DNA from: Desulfotruncus arcticus DSM 17038
GTDB taxonomy: Bacteria > Bacillota > Desulfotomaculia > Desulfotomaculales > Desulfallaceae
DNA: 64,000 nt
NCBI RefSeq assembly: GCF_900113335.1
Contig: NZ_FOOX01000005.1
Coordinates: forward strand, 1-64,000
Direction of reading: 5' to 3'
A program made the translations under genes and the position numbers. A model generated the notes under the pieces. The model was not told the DNA's origin, did no database searches, and saw only the letters and a program-made list of their open reading frames with translations. Below are positions 1 through 8,056 of this stretch, piece by piece (positions within the stretch are counted from its first letter, which is position 1; each line of letters starts with the position of its first letter).

Positions 1-111
1 AAGGAAAACATTAAGGGCGTGCACGGTGTACACGTAATGGCCATCGCCTGGGAAGAAGTTGTGCCTGAAATAGTTGAAAGAAGCGGACTATATCCCAGGC
101 CTAAAATCTAG
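1..111 (+). CDS. C-terminal fragment, probable methylenetetrahydrofolate reductase
   Basis: An open frame runs from the first base of the window to a TAG at 109-111 and encodes 36 residues, so this is the 3' end of a gene that begins outside. The ending, with GVHVMAIAWEE followed by VVPEIVERSGL, resembles the C-terminus of MetF-type methylenetetrahydrofolate reductases of acetogenic and sulfate-reducing Firmicutes. That enzyme reduces methylene-THF in the methyl branch of the Wood-Ljungdahl pathway. The resemblance rests on memory of the family tail only, so another TIM-barrel enzyme is possible. A hairpin terminator follows directly, making this the last gene of its transcript. Confidence 0.5.
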   Translation, partial: KENIKGVHGVHVMAIAWEEVVPEIVERSGLYPRPKI

Positions 112-128
112 TCATTAATAGTTTTAAA

Positions 129-165
129 AAATCCGCACAAACTAAAATGTGCGGATTTTTTATTT
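129..165 (+). terminator. Rho-independent terminator
   Basis: Arms AAATCCGCACA (129-139) and TGTGCGGATTT (149-159) pair perfectly over 11 bp with a 9-nt loop and run into a T-rich stretch. It closes the transcript of the truncated upstream gene. Confidence 0.9.
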
Positions 166-248
166 TCTTTTTATCGGCTGTTAGGGAGGATTGTTTGATA
201 CATTGACGTAAATAATTTATATTAACTAAATTATGGGAGGAATTAATA

Positions 249-560
249 ATGATATTGACTACAACACCAACTGTTGAGGGAAAAACGATAGAAAGTTACC
301 TGGGAATAGTATGTGGTGAAGCTATTATGGGAGCAAATGTAGTCCGGGACTTATTTGCCACGATAACCGATATTGTTGGGGGAAGGTCGGGAGCATATGA
401 GGCAAAGTTAGCCCAGGCCCGTGACATTGCTATGGAAGAAATGGCCGCCAAGGCTAAAAGACTTGGTGCCAACGCTGTTGTGGGAATAGACCTTGATTAC
501 GAGGTTGTCCGTGAAGGTATGCTGATGGTTACCACAAGCGGAACCGCCGTCAAGCTCTAA
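249..560 (+). CDS. UPF0145 (YbjQ-like) protein
   Basis: A 103-residue protein of the UPF0145/YbjQ family, whose usual length is 100-110 residues, so the gene is complete. The family hallmarks are visible: a short N-terminal strand ([20 protein letters not shown]), the [15 protein letters not shown] segment, the RSGAYE turn, a helix rich in Ala/Glu/Lys, and the [13 protein letters not shown] strand near residue 75. Members are small pentamer-forming cytosolic proteins sometimes called heavy-metal-binding domains; their role is not settled. The ATG has a GGGAGGAATTAAT ribosome-binding site. It stands alone, between a terminator and a roughly 220-bp gap. Confidence 0.88.
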   Translation: MILTTTPTVEGKTIESYLGIVCGEAIMGANVVRDLFATITDIVGGRSGAYEAKLAQARDIAMEEMAAKAKRLGANAVVGIDLDYEVVREGMLMVTTSGTAVKL

Positions 561-584
561 ACTAAACCCTAAAAAATGAATAAT

Positions 585-598
585 GGGGGACATCCTCC
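585..598 (+). repeat. Half copy of GGGGACA-type REP motif
   Basis: The 14-mer GGGGGACATCCTCC matches the left arm of the complete hairpin at 5419-5447 (GGGGACATTCCTC). No pairing right arm is present here, so this looks like a solo or decayed repeat in the 220-bp gap before the dnaD-like gene. The rest of the gap holds no recognisable gene or riboswitch. Confidence 0.4.
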
Positions 599-779
599 AG
601 TAATCACTCGCATCAGATGCCCATTCCGTCAAAGAGCTTAGACCGGGCCTAAACCAAGCTAAAAGCATCTAACAGAATTTTACTGCAGAAAACCACTTAT
701 TCAGGAAGAAAACCAGACCAATTTTAATGGTGGACAAACCCAACACTCTGCCATAAAATAAATTGGAGGAGAGATTGGA

Positions 780-1568
780 ATGGGAATCACAGGATCTAAA
801 ACTGCAAAGAAATATAAAACAGGAAATATTACTGCCGCTTTTGGCAGTGATCTTTTCCTGCAAGGCTCTACTGCAATTCCTAATTTACTTTTGAAGTTTT
901 ACAATCAGCTTGGCATAAGTGATTCAGAAATGATGCTGCTTATTCAATTAATCAGACTGCGTACTGAAGATAAAAATTTTTTTCCCTCACTGGAAGCATT
1001 ATATCCTTTTCTTTCAGGTAGTGAAGAACAGATTGAAAATAACCTGAACAGCTTACTTCATCAAGAATTGATTAAGGTATCTGATTTTTTTGATGCTCAA
1101 AGAGAAGTAGTTTTTAAAGGTTTTGACTTTGAACCCCTGTTCGAAAAACTTTCTGAATTGTGGGCCTGTGCCAAGGTACAGGAAAATCAAAATATAAGAA
1201 ACTTTATTGAGGCAGAACAATTTCAACAGGATTCGATTAATCTATTTAAAAATTTTGAATCAGAATTTGGCAGGCCGTTATCGCCAATGGAAATTGATCA
1301 AATTAATTCATGGTCCCGAAGAATTCAACCGTTTTTGGTGCTGGAAGCATTGAGGCGAGCCGTACTGCTGGGAAAGCATAATTTTAAATATATTGACAGC
1401 ATCTTGCTTGAATGGGAAAAAAACAACATAACCTCAGCCGGTGACATTGAAGAATATGACAGGAGATTTAAAAATAAACATCCTGCTAAAAAAAAGCCGC
1501 AAGATACCAAGAAGGAAGATCATAAGCAAAGCAAAAAAAGTTTGATCAAATCACTTTATATGAATTGA
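780..1568 (+). CDS. DnaD-domain primosome protein
   Basis: A 262-residue protein with the two-part layout of DnaD/DnaB-type replication initiation proteins. Residues 1-130 form a winged-helix-like N-terminal half. Residues about 145-215 form the DnaD C-terminal helical domain, recognisable from FESEFGRPLSPMEIDQINSW and the later YIDSILLEWEKNNI, which corresponds to the family's YxxxIL..W motif. The C-terminus is a Lys-rich tail. In Bacillus the family remodels DNA and helps load the replicative helicase. The next gene, 16 bp downstream, is a DnaC/DnaI-like ATPase, a common pairing. An AATTGGAGGAGAG ribosome-binding site precedes the ATG. Confidence 0.85.
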   Translation: MGITGSKTAKKYKTGNITAAFGSDLFLQGSTAIPNLLLKFYNQLGISDSEMMLLIQLIRLRTEDKNFFPSLEALYPFLSGSEEQIENNLNSLLHQELIKVSDFFDAQREVVFKGFDFEPLFEKLSELWACAKVQENQNIRNFIEAEQFQQDSINLFKNFESEFGRPLSPMEIDQINSWSRRIQPFLVLEALRRAVLLGKHNFKYIDSILLEWEKNNITSAGDIEEYDRRFKNKHPAKKKPQDTKKEDHKQSKKSLIKSLYMN

Positions 1569-1584
1569 GAAAGGTTGTCCAACA

Positions 1585-2313
1585 TTGGTTTTTTGCCATA
1601 AATGCAACGACAGCGGTTTGATCGTACATGACGACTTTGTGGAACAATGTTCATGTTATACACAGCGAGCTATAACTTATAAAATTATTGCTTCACAAAT
1701 ACCTCCTAAGTTTCAAGGCTATACCTTTGAAAAATTTAACATGGGCTTTTACTCCAAAAGCTGCGTAGATCCGGGAAGGAATAAATCATTACGGGATATT
1801 GCAGCAAGTACTTTGCTTGCTGCCAAAAGTTTTGTAAATAATATGCTTATTAACTCGCCTACCGAAGGACTGCTGCTAACCGGTCCTGTCGGAAGCGGTA
1901 AAACTTTTTTGGCCTGCTGCATAGCCAACGAGCTTTTATCCAGGAATAAAAAAATTCTGTTTGTTGTAGTTCCTGACTTACTGGACCAGATCAAGGCAAC
2001 CTACGGACCCAACAGATCAAATACGGTTACGGAATCAGACCTGCTGGACACGGCACGTGAGGTACCCATGCTGATTTTAGACGATTTGGGAGCTCATAAT
2101 TATACCGATTGGACACGCAATAAAATTTTTTCTATTATTAATTACCGGCTAAATTATCTTCTGCCAACTGTAATAACCAGTAATATTAATCTGGAAGATC
2201 TGGAAGAACACCTTGGAGAAAGAACAACTTCACGTATTGTGCAAATGTGTAAGCCGTACCGGTTACTTGTAGACGATGACATTCGTGTACAGCTTGCTAC
2301 AGCCGGTAAATAA
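1585..2313 (+). CDS. DnaC/DnaI-like helicase-loader ATPase
   Basis: A 242-residue AAA+ ATPase with a TTG start and a weak ribosome-binding site. The N-terminus carries a cysteine cluster (CHKC near residue 4, CSC near residue 22) like the zinc-binding heads of DnaI-type loaders. Walker A is GPVGSGKT at about residues 100-107 and Walker B is LILDDLGAH at about 160. A sensor-like arginine segment (ERTTSRI) follows. It most likely acts with the DnaD-domain protein encoded just upstream to load the replicative helicase. Only 22 bp separate its stop from cbiD, so the cobalamin operon may be co-transcribed with these primosome genes, which is an odd combination. Confidence 0.85.
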   Translation: MVFCHKCNDSGLIVHDDFVEQCSCYTQRAITYKIIASQIPPKFQGYTFEKFNMGFYSKSCVDPGRNKSLRDIAASTLLAAKSFVNNMLINSPTEGLLLTGPVGSGKTFLACCIANELLSRNKKILFVVVPDLLDQIKATYGPNRSNTVTESDLLDTAREVPMLILDDLGAHNYTDWTRNKIFSIINYRLNYLLPTVITSNINLEDLEEHLGERTTSRIVQMCKPYRLLVDDDIRVQLATAGK

Positions 2314-2335
2314 AAGCTTCTAAGGAGAAGCAAGT

Positions 2336-3421
2336 ATGAGAACAGGAATAACAACCGGAGCATCGGCAGCAGCCGCAGCTAAGGCTGCTGCTATATCTTT
2401 GCTTACCAATCGTACCCCCTCTGAAACAGCTGTCATAAATCCGGACGGTAAGACGATCAAAGTGTCTATACGCCGGTACTTCGACGTATTGAACGGTAAA
2501 GGTGCGGTTGTGCTAAAAGATGGCGGAGACGACCCTGATATCACCCACGGCCTGGAAATAATGGCTGAAGTAGTTCTGTCGACAGACAGTAATATAATTA
2601 TTTTAGGCGGACAAGGGGTTGGCACGGTAACTAAACCAGGACTCCAGGTGCCGGTAGGCCAACCCGCCATTAACCCTGTTCCGCAGTGGATGATCGAAAC
2701 TGCATTAAAAGAGGCTTTACCGGACGGCCAGGGGTGTCTTGTAACAATAAGCGTTCCGGACGGAGAAAAAGTAGCCAGAAGAACATTAAACCCGCGACTG
2801 GGCATCACCGGAGGAATATCTATTCTTGGCACTACCGGTATAGTTTTACCAATGTCTGAGGAAGCCTATAAAGATTCTTTAGTACCTTTGATCGATGTGG
2901 CGGTAGCTGCCGGCTTGAAAAGCGTTGTCCTGACACCCGGCCGGCTCGGTGCCAAATGGGCCGCAGCTCACGGAATGCCGGAAAAGGCCGTGGTAGAGAT
3001 GAGCAATTTCGTGGGCTTTATGCTGGAGAAATGCGTGGACAGAGGTATAGAGCAAGTGTTGCTATGGGGACATCACGGTAAATTAATAAAAATAGCTGCA
3101 GGTATCTTTCATACCCATAGCAAGGTGGCTGATGCCAGACAGGAAACTTACGCTGCCCTGGCCGCTGCACACGGCGCTGCAAAAGAAACGGTATTAGCCA
3201 TAATGGAGAGCTTAACCACAGAAGCGATCTTGGAGATTCTGATTAAAAATAATTTAACTGAAATTATTAGCATAGCAGCAGAAAGGGCCAGCTCAAGAGC
3301 TGAACAATATGTCAGGGGCAGCTTAAAAATAGGAACGGCGTTCCTGGCCATGAACGGAAAAATATTAGCGGCTGATCAACGAGCCCGTTTGATAGGTGGT
3401 AAATTGGGATGGCGAATATAA
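2336..3421 (+). CDS. cbiD: Cobalt-precorrin-5B C1-methyltransferase
   Basis: CbiD, 361 residues, typical length. It opens with the family signature RTGITTGASAAAAAKAA and contains the conserved GITGGISILGTTGIVLPMSEEAY segment around residues 160-180 and LLWGHHGKLIKIAAGIFHTHS around 240. CbiD transfers a methyl group from S-adenosylmethionine to C1 of the ring-contracted corrin in the oxygen-independent cobalamin pathway; it has no sequence kinship with the other Cbi methyltransferases. TAAGGAGAAGCAAGT supplies a good ribosome-binding site before the ATG. Its end overlaps cbiE by 13 nt, the first of a series of overlaps that tie the operon together. Confidence 0.96.
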   Translation: MRTGITTGASAAAAAKAAAISLLTNRTPSETAVINPDGKTIKVSIRRYFDVLNGKGAVVLKDGGDDPDITHGLEIMAEVVLSTDSNIIILGGQGVGTVTKPGLQVPVGQPAINPVPQWMIETALKEALPDGQGCLVTISVPDGEKVARRTLNPRLGITGGISILGTTGIVLPMSEEAYKDSLVPLIDVAVAAGLKSVVLTPGRLGAKWAAAHGMPEKAVVEMSNFVGFMLEKCVDRGIEQVLLWGHHGKLIKIAAGIFHTHSKVADARQETYAALAAAHGAAKETVLAIMESLTTEAILEILIKNNLTEIISIAAERASSRAEQYVRGSLKIGTAFLAMNGKILAADQRARLIGGKLGWRI

Positions 3422-4041
3422 CCATTGTTGGTGTAGGGCCGGGAAGTAAGGAATACCTGACCCGGGCCGCCGAGACCGCAATTGATCATGCCGATGTTTT
3501 AATCGGCGGCCATAGACAATTAGAAATGTTCAGATCCCTGCCTGCGGAAAAAATTGCCATTACCGCAGAGCTTGGACCTGTTTTACAATTAATTAGGAGC
3601 AAAGCCCTTAACGGGGAAAAAGTTGTCGTCCTGTCTTCCGGCGACCCTGGTTTTTATGGAATTCTGGGTACTATTAACAAATATTTGCCGGATTTAAACG
3701 TAAATGTCATTCCCGGCATATCATCGGTGCAAGTTGCGTGCGCCAAAATAGGAATAACCTGGGATGACGCTGTTTTAACCAGCTGCCACGGACGTGACAT
3801 TTTACCGCTGGTAGCAGCGGTAAAAAAATACAATAAAGTTATAACACTGACCGGTCCCAAGCAAAATCCCACTGAAATTGCCCGGGCTCTGCTGGAAGGC
3901 GGTGCCATAAACAAATCTGTATATATAGCCTGCAATCTTTCCTATCAGGATGAAGTAATAATAAGCACGGACTTAAAGAAACTTTCCTCTTTAAACCAAA
4001 GTGATTTTACCAATTGTGTGATGGTGATCTATAGTGAGTAA
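3409..4041 (+). CDS. cbiE: Cobalt-precorrin-7 C5-methyltransferase
   Basis: CbiE, 210 residues, a tetrapyrrole methyltransferase of the CobA/CysG fold. The N-terminal GVGPGSKEYLT loop and the SSGDPGFYGI segment near residue 85 are the S-adenosylmethionine and substrate-binding motifs of the family; VIPGISSVQVACAKIG follows. It methylates C5 in the late part of the anaerobic pathway and works with CbiT, which in many organisms is fused to it as CobL. Here the two are separate genes overlapping by 8 nt. The ATG lies inside the end of cbiD. Confidence 0.95.
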   Translation: MANITIVGVGPGSKEYLTRAAETAIDHADVLIGGHRQLEMFRSLPAEKIAITAELGPVLQLIRSKALNGEKVVVLSSGDPGFYGILGTINKYLPDLNVNVIPGISSVQVACAKIGITWDDAVLTSCHGRDILPLVAAVKKYNKVITLTGPKQNPTEIARALLEGGAINKSVYIACNLSYQDEVIISTDLKKLSSLNQSDFTNCVMVIYSE

Positions 4042-4642
4042 ATTTTGGCCATTCTCGACCCCGGGCATACCGGACGATATCTTCATACGTGACCAGGTGC
4101 CCATGACTAAAGAAGAAGTCAGGGTGTTAACACTGGCAAAAACCAGATTGGCGCCAGGACAGGTGGTATGGGACATTGGCTCGGGAACCGGCTCTTTATC
4201 CATAGAGGCGGCACTGCTAACGCCCGGGGGCACTGTTTATGCCATTGAAAAAAACACACTGGGTATAGGGTTATGCCGTGAAAACGCCAATAAAATAGGA
4301 GTCGATAACATAATTTTTATCCAGGGTGAGGCGCCCGGCGTTTTAGAAAAACTTCCCGATCCGGACCGGGTTATCATAGGAGGCAGTGGCGGTTGTCTAT
4401 CTCAGGTGCTGCAAGTTGCCATGAGTAGACTAAAGTCTAAAGGACGGCTGGTAATTAACGCCGTAACAATGGAAACCCTGACTCTTTGTACTGCAGCTCT
4501 GACAGGGAAAAATTGTGATATCATCCAGGTTAATATTTCCCGCGCCGTCCCATACGGAAACTACCGAATGTGGCGGGCATTAAATCCAGTTTACATAATT
4601 ACATACCAGGAGACAGGAGTCAGAAGCCAGGAGTCAGAATAG
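4034..4642 (+). CDS. cbiT: Cobalt-precorrin-6B C15-methyltransferase (decarboxylating)
   Basis: CbiT, 202 residues, a class I Rossmann methyltransferase. GIPDDIFIRDQVPMTKEEVR is the family opening, and VWDIGSGTGSLSIEAA at residues 45-60 is the S-adenosylmethionine motif I. It methylates C15 and decarboxylates the acetate chain on C12. GTG start, overlapping cbiE. The last 11 residues (QETGVRSQESE) are encoded by an intergenic-type GAGTCAG repeat tract at about 4607-4640 that recurs near 9833-9922, so the natural C-terminus was probably shorter and the gene has read into a repeat. Confidence 0.94.
   Translation: MSKFWPFSTPGIPDDIFIRDQVPMTKEEVRVLTLAKTRLAPGQVVWDIGSGTGSLSIEAALLTPGGTVYAIEKNTLGIGLCRENANKIGVDNIIFIQGEAPGVLEKLPDPDRVIIGGSGGCLSQVLQVAMSRLKSKGRLVINAVTMETLTLCTAALTGKNCDIIQVNISRAVPYGNYRMWRALNPVYIITYQETGVRSQESE
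4607..4642 (+). repeat. GAGTCAG-type short repeat tract within the cbiT end
   Basis: The tract alternates CCAGGAG, ACAGGAGTCAGAAG and CCAGGAGTCAGAAT. The same units recur at 9833-9865 and inverted at 9897-9922. Here it supplies the last codons and the stop of cbiT. Confidence 0.75.
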
Positions 4643-4673
4643 ACCAATACCAAACAAGAAAGGTGAGTACGCA

Positions 4674-5378
4674 TTGACTGGAATTTTTTATGGGATTGGA
4701 GTTGGTCCGGGCGACCCGGAATTGCTCACGATAAAAGCTCAAAGGATTCTATCCGATATTGATGTATTATGTGTTCCCAAGTCACGTATGGAAAAGGACA
4801 GTTTGGCCTTAACCGTAGTAAAAAACGCGGTAGCCAGGGAGTATAAAATACTGGAACTGGAGTTTCCCATGTCCCGGGACCAGAAACTGTTGGAAAAATG
4901 TTGGAGAGAAGCAGGCGCTCAGGTTGCAGCAGAGCTACTATCAGGCAAAAATGTCGCTTTTATTACCATCGGTGATCCAACCTTATACAGTACTTACGGT
5001 TACCTGCTTAGATATATCAGGGAAGCACATTCGGAAATAATTACTTCAACAATTCCGGGCATTACATCAATATCCGCATGTTCTGCTTTTATCCAAGAGC
5101 CACTGGTAGAAAGGGAAGAGAAACTGGCGATCATTCCAGCAGCTTATAATCTTGACGATTTACGTTCAGTTTTAGACCTTTTTGACTCAGTAGTATTGAT
5201 GAAAGTTAACAAGCGTCTACCCGAATTGATTAATTTTTTTAAAGAAATTGACAATGTTGAAACATATTATGTCAGCCGCTGTGGATATCCTGATGAATTC
5301 TCGACAAGCAAGCTTGAGGAAATTGAAGGTAAAAACCTGGACTACATGTCCTTAATGATTGTTAAAAAAGCGCGCTAA
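4674..5378 (+). CDS. cbiL: Cobalt-factor II C20-methyltransferase
   Basis: CbiL, 234 residues, tetrapyrrole methyltransferase fold. GIGVGPGDPELLTIKAQRIL is the family N-terminus, TIGDPTLYSTYGYL near residue 100 is the conserved GDP motif region, and IPGITSISACSAF follows. It is the first dedicated methyltransferase after cobalt insertion into sirohydrochlorin, adding the C20 methyl group. TTG start with an AGAAAGGTGAGT ribosome-binding site. The final Ala-Arg-stop codons lie in the left arm of a GCGC hairpin repeat (5370-5398). Confidence 0.95.
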   Translation: MTGIFYGIGVGPGDPELLTIKAQRILSDIDVLCVPKSRMEKDSLALTVVKNAVAREYKILELEFPMSRDQKLLEKCWREAGAQVAAELLSGKNVAFITIGDPTLYSTYGYLLRYIREAHSEIITSTIPGITSISACSAFIQEPLVEREEKLAIIPAAYNLDDLRSVLDLFDSVVLMKVNKRLPELINFFKEIDNVETYYVSRCGYPDEFSTSKLEEIEGKNLDYMSLMIVKKAR

Positions 5379-5398
5379 TTCACTTCCCTTAGTGCGCG
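5370..5398 (+). repeat. GCGC-stem hairpin repeat, copy 1
   Basis: GCGCGCTA pairs with TAGTGCGC around the loop ATTCACTTCCCT. The loop is nearly the same as in copies at 27855-27896 and 41336-41377. Further downstream (5400-5475) the sequence matches the right half of the 27.9-kb copy, interrupted by a REP hairpin. The left arm overlaps the end of cbiL. Confidence 0.7.
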
Positions 5399-5418
5399 TC
5401 TTAACTCTGGCATAAATT

Positions 5419-5447
5419 GGGGACATTCCTCAAAGAGGTGTGTCCCC
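5419..5447 (+). repeat. GGGGACA REP-type hairpin
   Basis: GGGGACA (5419-5425) pairs with TGTCCCC (5441-5447), with an inner CCTC-AAA-GAGG stem. Hairpins of this type are common dispersed palindromes in Clostridia and are thought to be moved by REP-associated transposases. It sits inside what looks like a copy of the composite repeat seen intact at 27855-27955. Confidence 0.7.
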
Positions 5448-5505
5448 TGACCGCAAAATGGCCATGTATACTGTCCTAAAGTATTAAAAAGCGGAGGGAT
5501 TTTTA

Positions 5506-6261
5506 ATGATTTATTTTGTGGGCGCGGGTCCCGGTGATCCCGATTTAATTACCGTTAAAGGGGCCAAGGTTTTAGCCCGGGCTAAAATTGTTATTTACGC
5601 CGGTTCGCTTGTTAACAAAGAGCTATTAACAATATGCGACCGAAACGCCGAAATATATAATAGCGCGGGAATGACCCTTGAGCAAATTACTCAATTAATG
5701 ATAGAGGGACACCGTAAAGGTCTGGAAGTTGTTCGCCTTCATACCGGAGATCCTTCTTTATACGGCGCAATTCAGGAGCAAATGGATGTATTGCGCAAGG
5801 AGTCTGTGCCGTTTTGTGTAATACCTGGTGTCAGTTCCTTTCTGGCAGCAGCGGCAGCCATCCCCCACGAGCTTACTTTACCGGGCATCACTCAAACGGT
5901 TATCCTAACCAGGATGGAAGGACGTACACCAGTGCCGGAAACGGAAACATTACGATCACTGGCTGCTCATAAATCCACTATGTGTATATTTTTAAGCGTT
6001 CATTTGCTGGAAGAGTTGTCTGCTGAACTTATCGCCGGAGGTTTTAGCCAAACCACCCCGGTAGCTGTTATTGAAAAAGCATCATGGCCTGATGAGCGGA
6101 TTGTGACCGGCAACCTGGAAAACATTTCAGGAAAGGTTAAGGAAGCAGGGATAACCAAAACAGCCATGATTATCGTCAGTCAGGCATTTCAGGCAGGTTA
6201 CCTGCCATCACGTCTTTACGATGCTGATTTTAGTCATTCTTATCGGAGAGGCAAGCAGTGA
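5506..6261 (+). CDS. cbiF: Cobalt-precorrin-4 C11-methyltransferase
   Basis: CbiF, 251 residues. The protein opens with IYFVGAGPGDPDLITVKGAK, has HTGDPSLYGAIQEQ near residue 83, and VIPGVSSFLAAAAAI near 105, all standard for CbiF/CobM. It methylates C11 after the CbiH ring contraction. It restarts the operon after a 127-bp gap full of repeats; a GCGGAGGGA ribosome-binding site precedes the ATG. The stop overlaps the GTG of cbiG. Confidence 0.96.
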   Translation: MIYFVGAGPGDPDLITVKGAKVLARAKIVIYAGSLVNKELLTICDRNAEIYNSAGMTLEQITQLMIEGHRKGLEVVRLHTGDPSLYGAIQEQMDVLRKESVPFCVIPGVSSFLAAAAAIPHELTLPGITQTVILTRMEGRTPVPETETLRSLAAHKSTMCIFLSVHLLEELSAELIAGGFSQTTPVAVIEKASWPDERIVTGNLENISGKVKEAGITKTAMIIVSQAFQAGYLPSRLYDADFSHSYRRGKQ

Positions 6262-7337
6262 AAACCGCCGTTATCTGCATTACCAGGCGAAGTTATAATT
6301 TAGGTTCACAGATTAAAAGAAAGCTTGGACAAAACGGCAGTGAGACCGACCTTTATTTATTTAACCAGGGCTCTGACAGATCTTCCGCCAGAGCTGATGA
6401 TACTATTTATTTTAAAAGCCTGTCCGGCCTTGTAAGGGAAATATTTCCATTATATCGCCAGATTATCTTTATTATGGCCCTTGGCATAGTTGTTCGGGTT
6501 ATCGCAAGTCTGGTCAAGAGCAAAACCACTGACCCCGCTGTGCTCGTAATTGACGAGAACGGCAATAACGTAATCAGTGTGCTTTCAGGTCATCTCGGCG
6601 GAGCAAATAAATTAACCAGGCATATTGCAGAGTTAATTGGCGCCAAACCTGTAATTACTACGGCCACAGATGTTCAGGGTTTACCCGCGGTTGATGATTT
6701 GGCCAGGGAATATAATTATGCGTTAGATCCTGTATCAGCCGTCAAAGCTGTTAACAGCGCTATTGTCAATGGAGGAATGGTTTACTTTTACGGTAGTAAA
6801 AAATTAAAAATTGCCGGGGACACATCATTAAACTTTTTAGCTTTATCCGATTATCCAAACCGCCACAGGTCGGCGGACTTCAATGTGATTATTACCAACG
6901 AAATTATTCCTAACCGCCTTGCCAATACGCTGTTTTTACGTCCGCGCAACCTGGTGGTCGGAATTGGCTGTCGTTCTGGAACGTCTGCGGACAAGTTATT
7001 GGATGCCATCAATACTTCACTGGAAATATGCAACCGGTCTCCTTTGAGCCTGCGGGCAATAGCTACCATTCAATTAAAAGCTGCGGAACCCGGTTTAATT
7101 CAAACCGCCGCTGCCTTAAAGATTCCGGTTTTGACATTTTCAGCTGATGAGATTAATTGCTTTATCAATGAAACCAATGTGTGTATACAGCATTCTGATT
7201 TCGTTCAAAAAAATGTTGGTGTGCCAGCTGTTTGTGAACCAGCAGCACTTATGGCAACAGGAAAGGGTGAGCTGCTATTACCGAAACAAAAATTCCCGGG
7301 CATAACAGTGGCAGTGGCAGAGGATCCATTGCAGTAA
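6258..7337 (+). CDS. cbiG: Cobalt-precorrin-5A hydrolase
   Basis: CbiG, 359 residues. It has the N-terminal domain (FIMALGIVVRVIASLVKSK), the central GHLGGANKLTRHIAELI segment that is nearly invariant in the family, and the C-terminal domain starting LVVGIGCRSGTSADKLLDAI. CbiG opens the delta-lactone and releases the two-carbon C20 fragment as acetaldehyde, the key ring-contraction step of the anaerobic route. GTG start overlapping the cbiF stop. Confidence 0.95.
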   Translation: MKTAVICITRRSYNLGSQIKRKLGQNGSETDLYLFNQGSDRSSARADDTIYFKSLSGLVREIFPLYRQIIFIMALGIVVRVIASLVKSKTTDPAVLVIDENGNNVISVLSGHLGGANKLTRHIAELIGAKPVITTATDVQGLPAVDDLAREYNYALDPVSAVKAVNSAIVNGGMVYFYGSKKLKIAGDTSLNFLALSDYPNRHRSADFNVIITNEIIPNRLANTLFLRPRNLVVGIGCRSGTSADKLLDAINTSLEICNRSPLSLRAIATIQLKAAEPGLIQTAAALKIPVLTFSADEINCFINETNVCIQHSDFVQKNVGVPAVCEPAALMATGKGELLLPKQKFPGITVAVAEDPLQ

Positions 7338-8056
7338 TAGGCACCGGGCCAGGCGCAATCGAGGACTTGAGCAGCAGGGCTTTAACTGCGCTTAAGCATG
7401 CTGAAGTAATTGTGGGGTATAAAACATATGTAGAACTCATAAAGAACATCATAGTTAATCAAGAAATAATCAGCACAGGCATGACCAGGGAAATTGAACG
7501 CGGTGCGGCAGCTATTGACCAGGCCTTGTCGGGTCGTAAAGTTGCCGTTATCAGCAGTGGGGACCCGGGGGTTTACGGTATGGCAGGGCTGATACTTGAA
7601 TTACTGGAGAAAAAAGGGGAACTAAATAATATTCCTGTGGACATCATTCCCGGCATAACCTCTGCCACATCTGCTGCAGCCCGTTTGGGTGCTCCGCTCA
7701 TGCACGATTTTGCAGTGATCAGTCTCAGTGACCTTTTAACACCATGGGAAATTATTGAGAAACGTCTGGAAGCATCGGCTAACGCCGATTTTGTAATCGT
7801 TCTGTATAATCCGGCAAGCAACAAAAGAAACTGGCAGCTAAAAAGCGCCAGGGATATTATGCTTAAATATAAAGCACCTTCAACTCCGGTGGGAATAGTA
7901 AAAAACACCGCACGCCGGCAAGAGGAAATTTATATAACTGATCTGGAAAACATGCTAATTTATCCTGTTGATATGCTCACCACTGTAATAATCGGCAATA
8001 AATCCACCAAGGCAGCGGGAGGGTTTATAATAACCCCGCGGGGGTATACTGTATGA
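7328..8056 (+). CDS. cbiH: Cobalt-factor III C17-methyltransferase, apparent ATT start
   Basis: CbiH, about 242 residues from the start chosen here. The motif GTGPGAIEDLSSRALTALK, the SSGDPGVYGMAG segment and IIPGITSATSAAARLG identify it. CbiH methylates C17 and forms the ring-contracted lactone that CbiG opens. The frame is open upstream only to 7271, and no ATG, GTG or TTG occurs before the GTGPG motif. ATT at 7328 gives the usual family N-terminus (IAVIGTGPG), has AGAGGA just before it and overlaps cbiG by 10 nt. An ATT at 7277 with AAAGGGTGAG is the alternative. The first ordinary start, TTG at 7367, would delete the conserved SAM-binding loop and is unlikely. Confidence 0.85.
   Translation: MAVIGTGPGAIEDLSSRALTALKHAEVIVGYKTYVELIKNIIVNQEIISTGMTREIERGAAAIDQALSGRKVAVISSGDPGVYGMAGLILELLEKKGELNNIPVDIIPGITSATSAAARLGAPLMHDFAVISLSDLLTPWEIIEKRLEASANADFVIVLYNPASNKRNWQLKSARDIMLKYKAPSTPVGIVKNTARRQEEIYITDLENMLIYPVDMLTTVIIGNKSTKAAGGFIITPRGYTV

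Noticed and set aside
7367..8056. TTG at 7367 as the cbiH start
   Set aside because: It would remove the GTGPG loop that binds S-adenosylmethionine and leave a gap after cbiG in an operon of overlapping genes.
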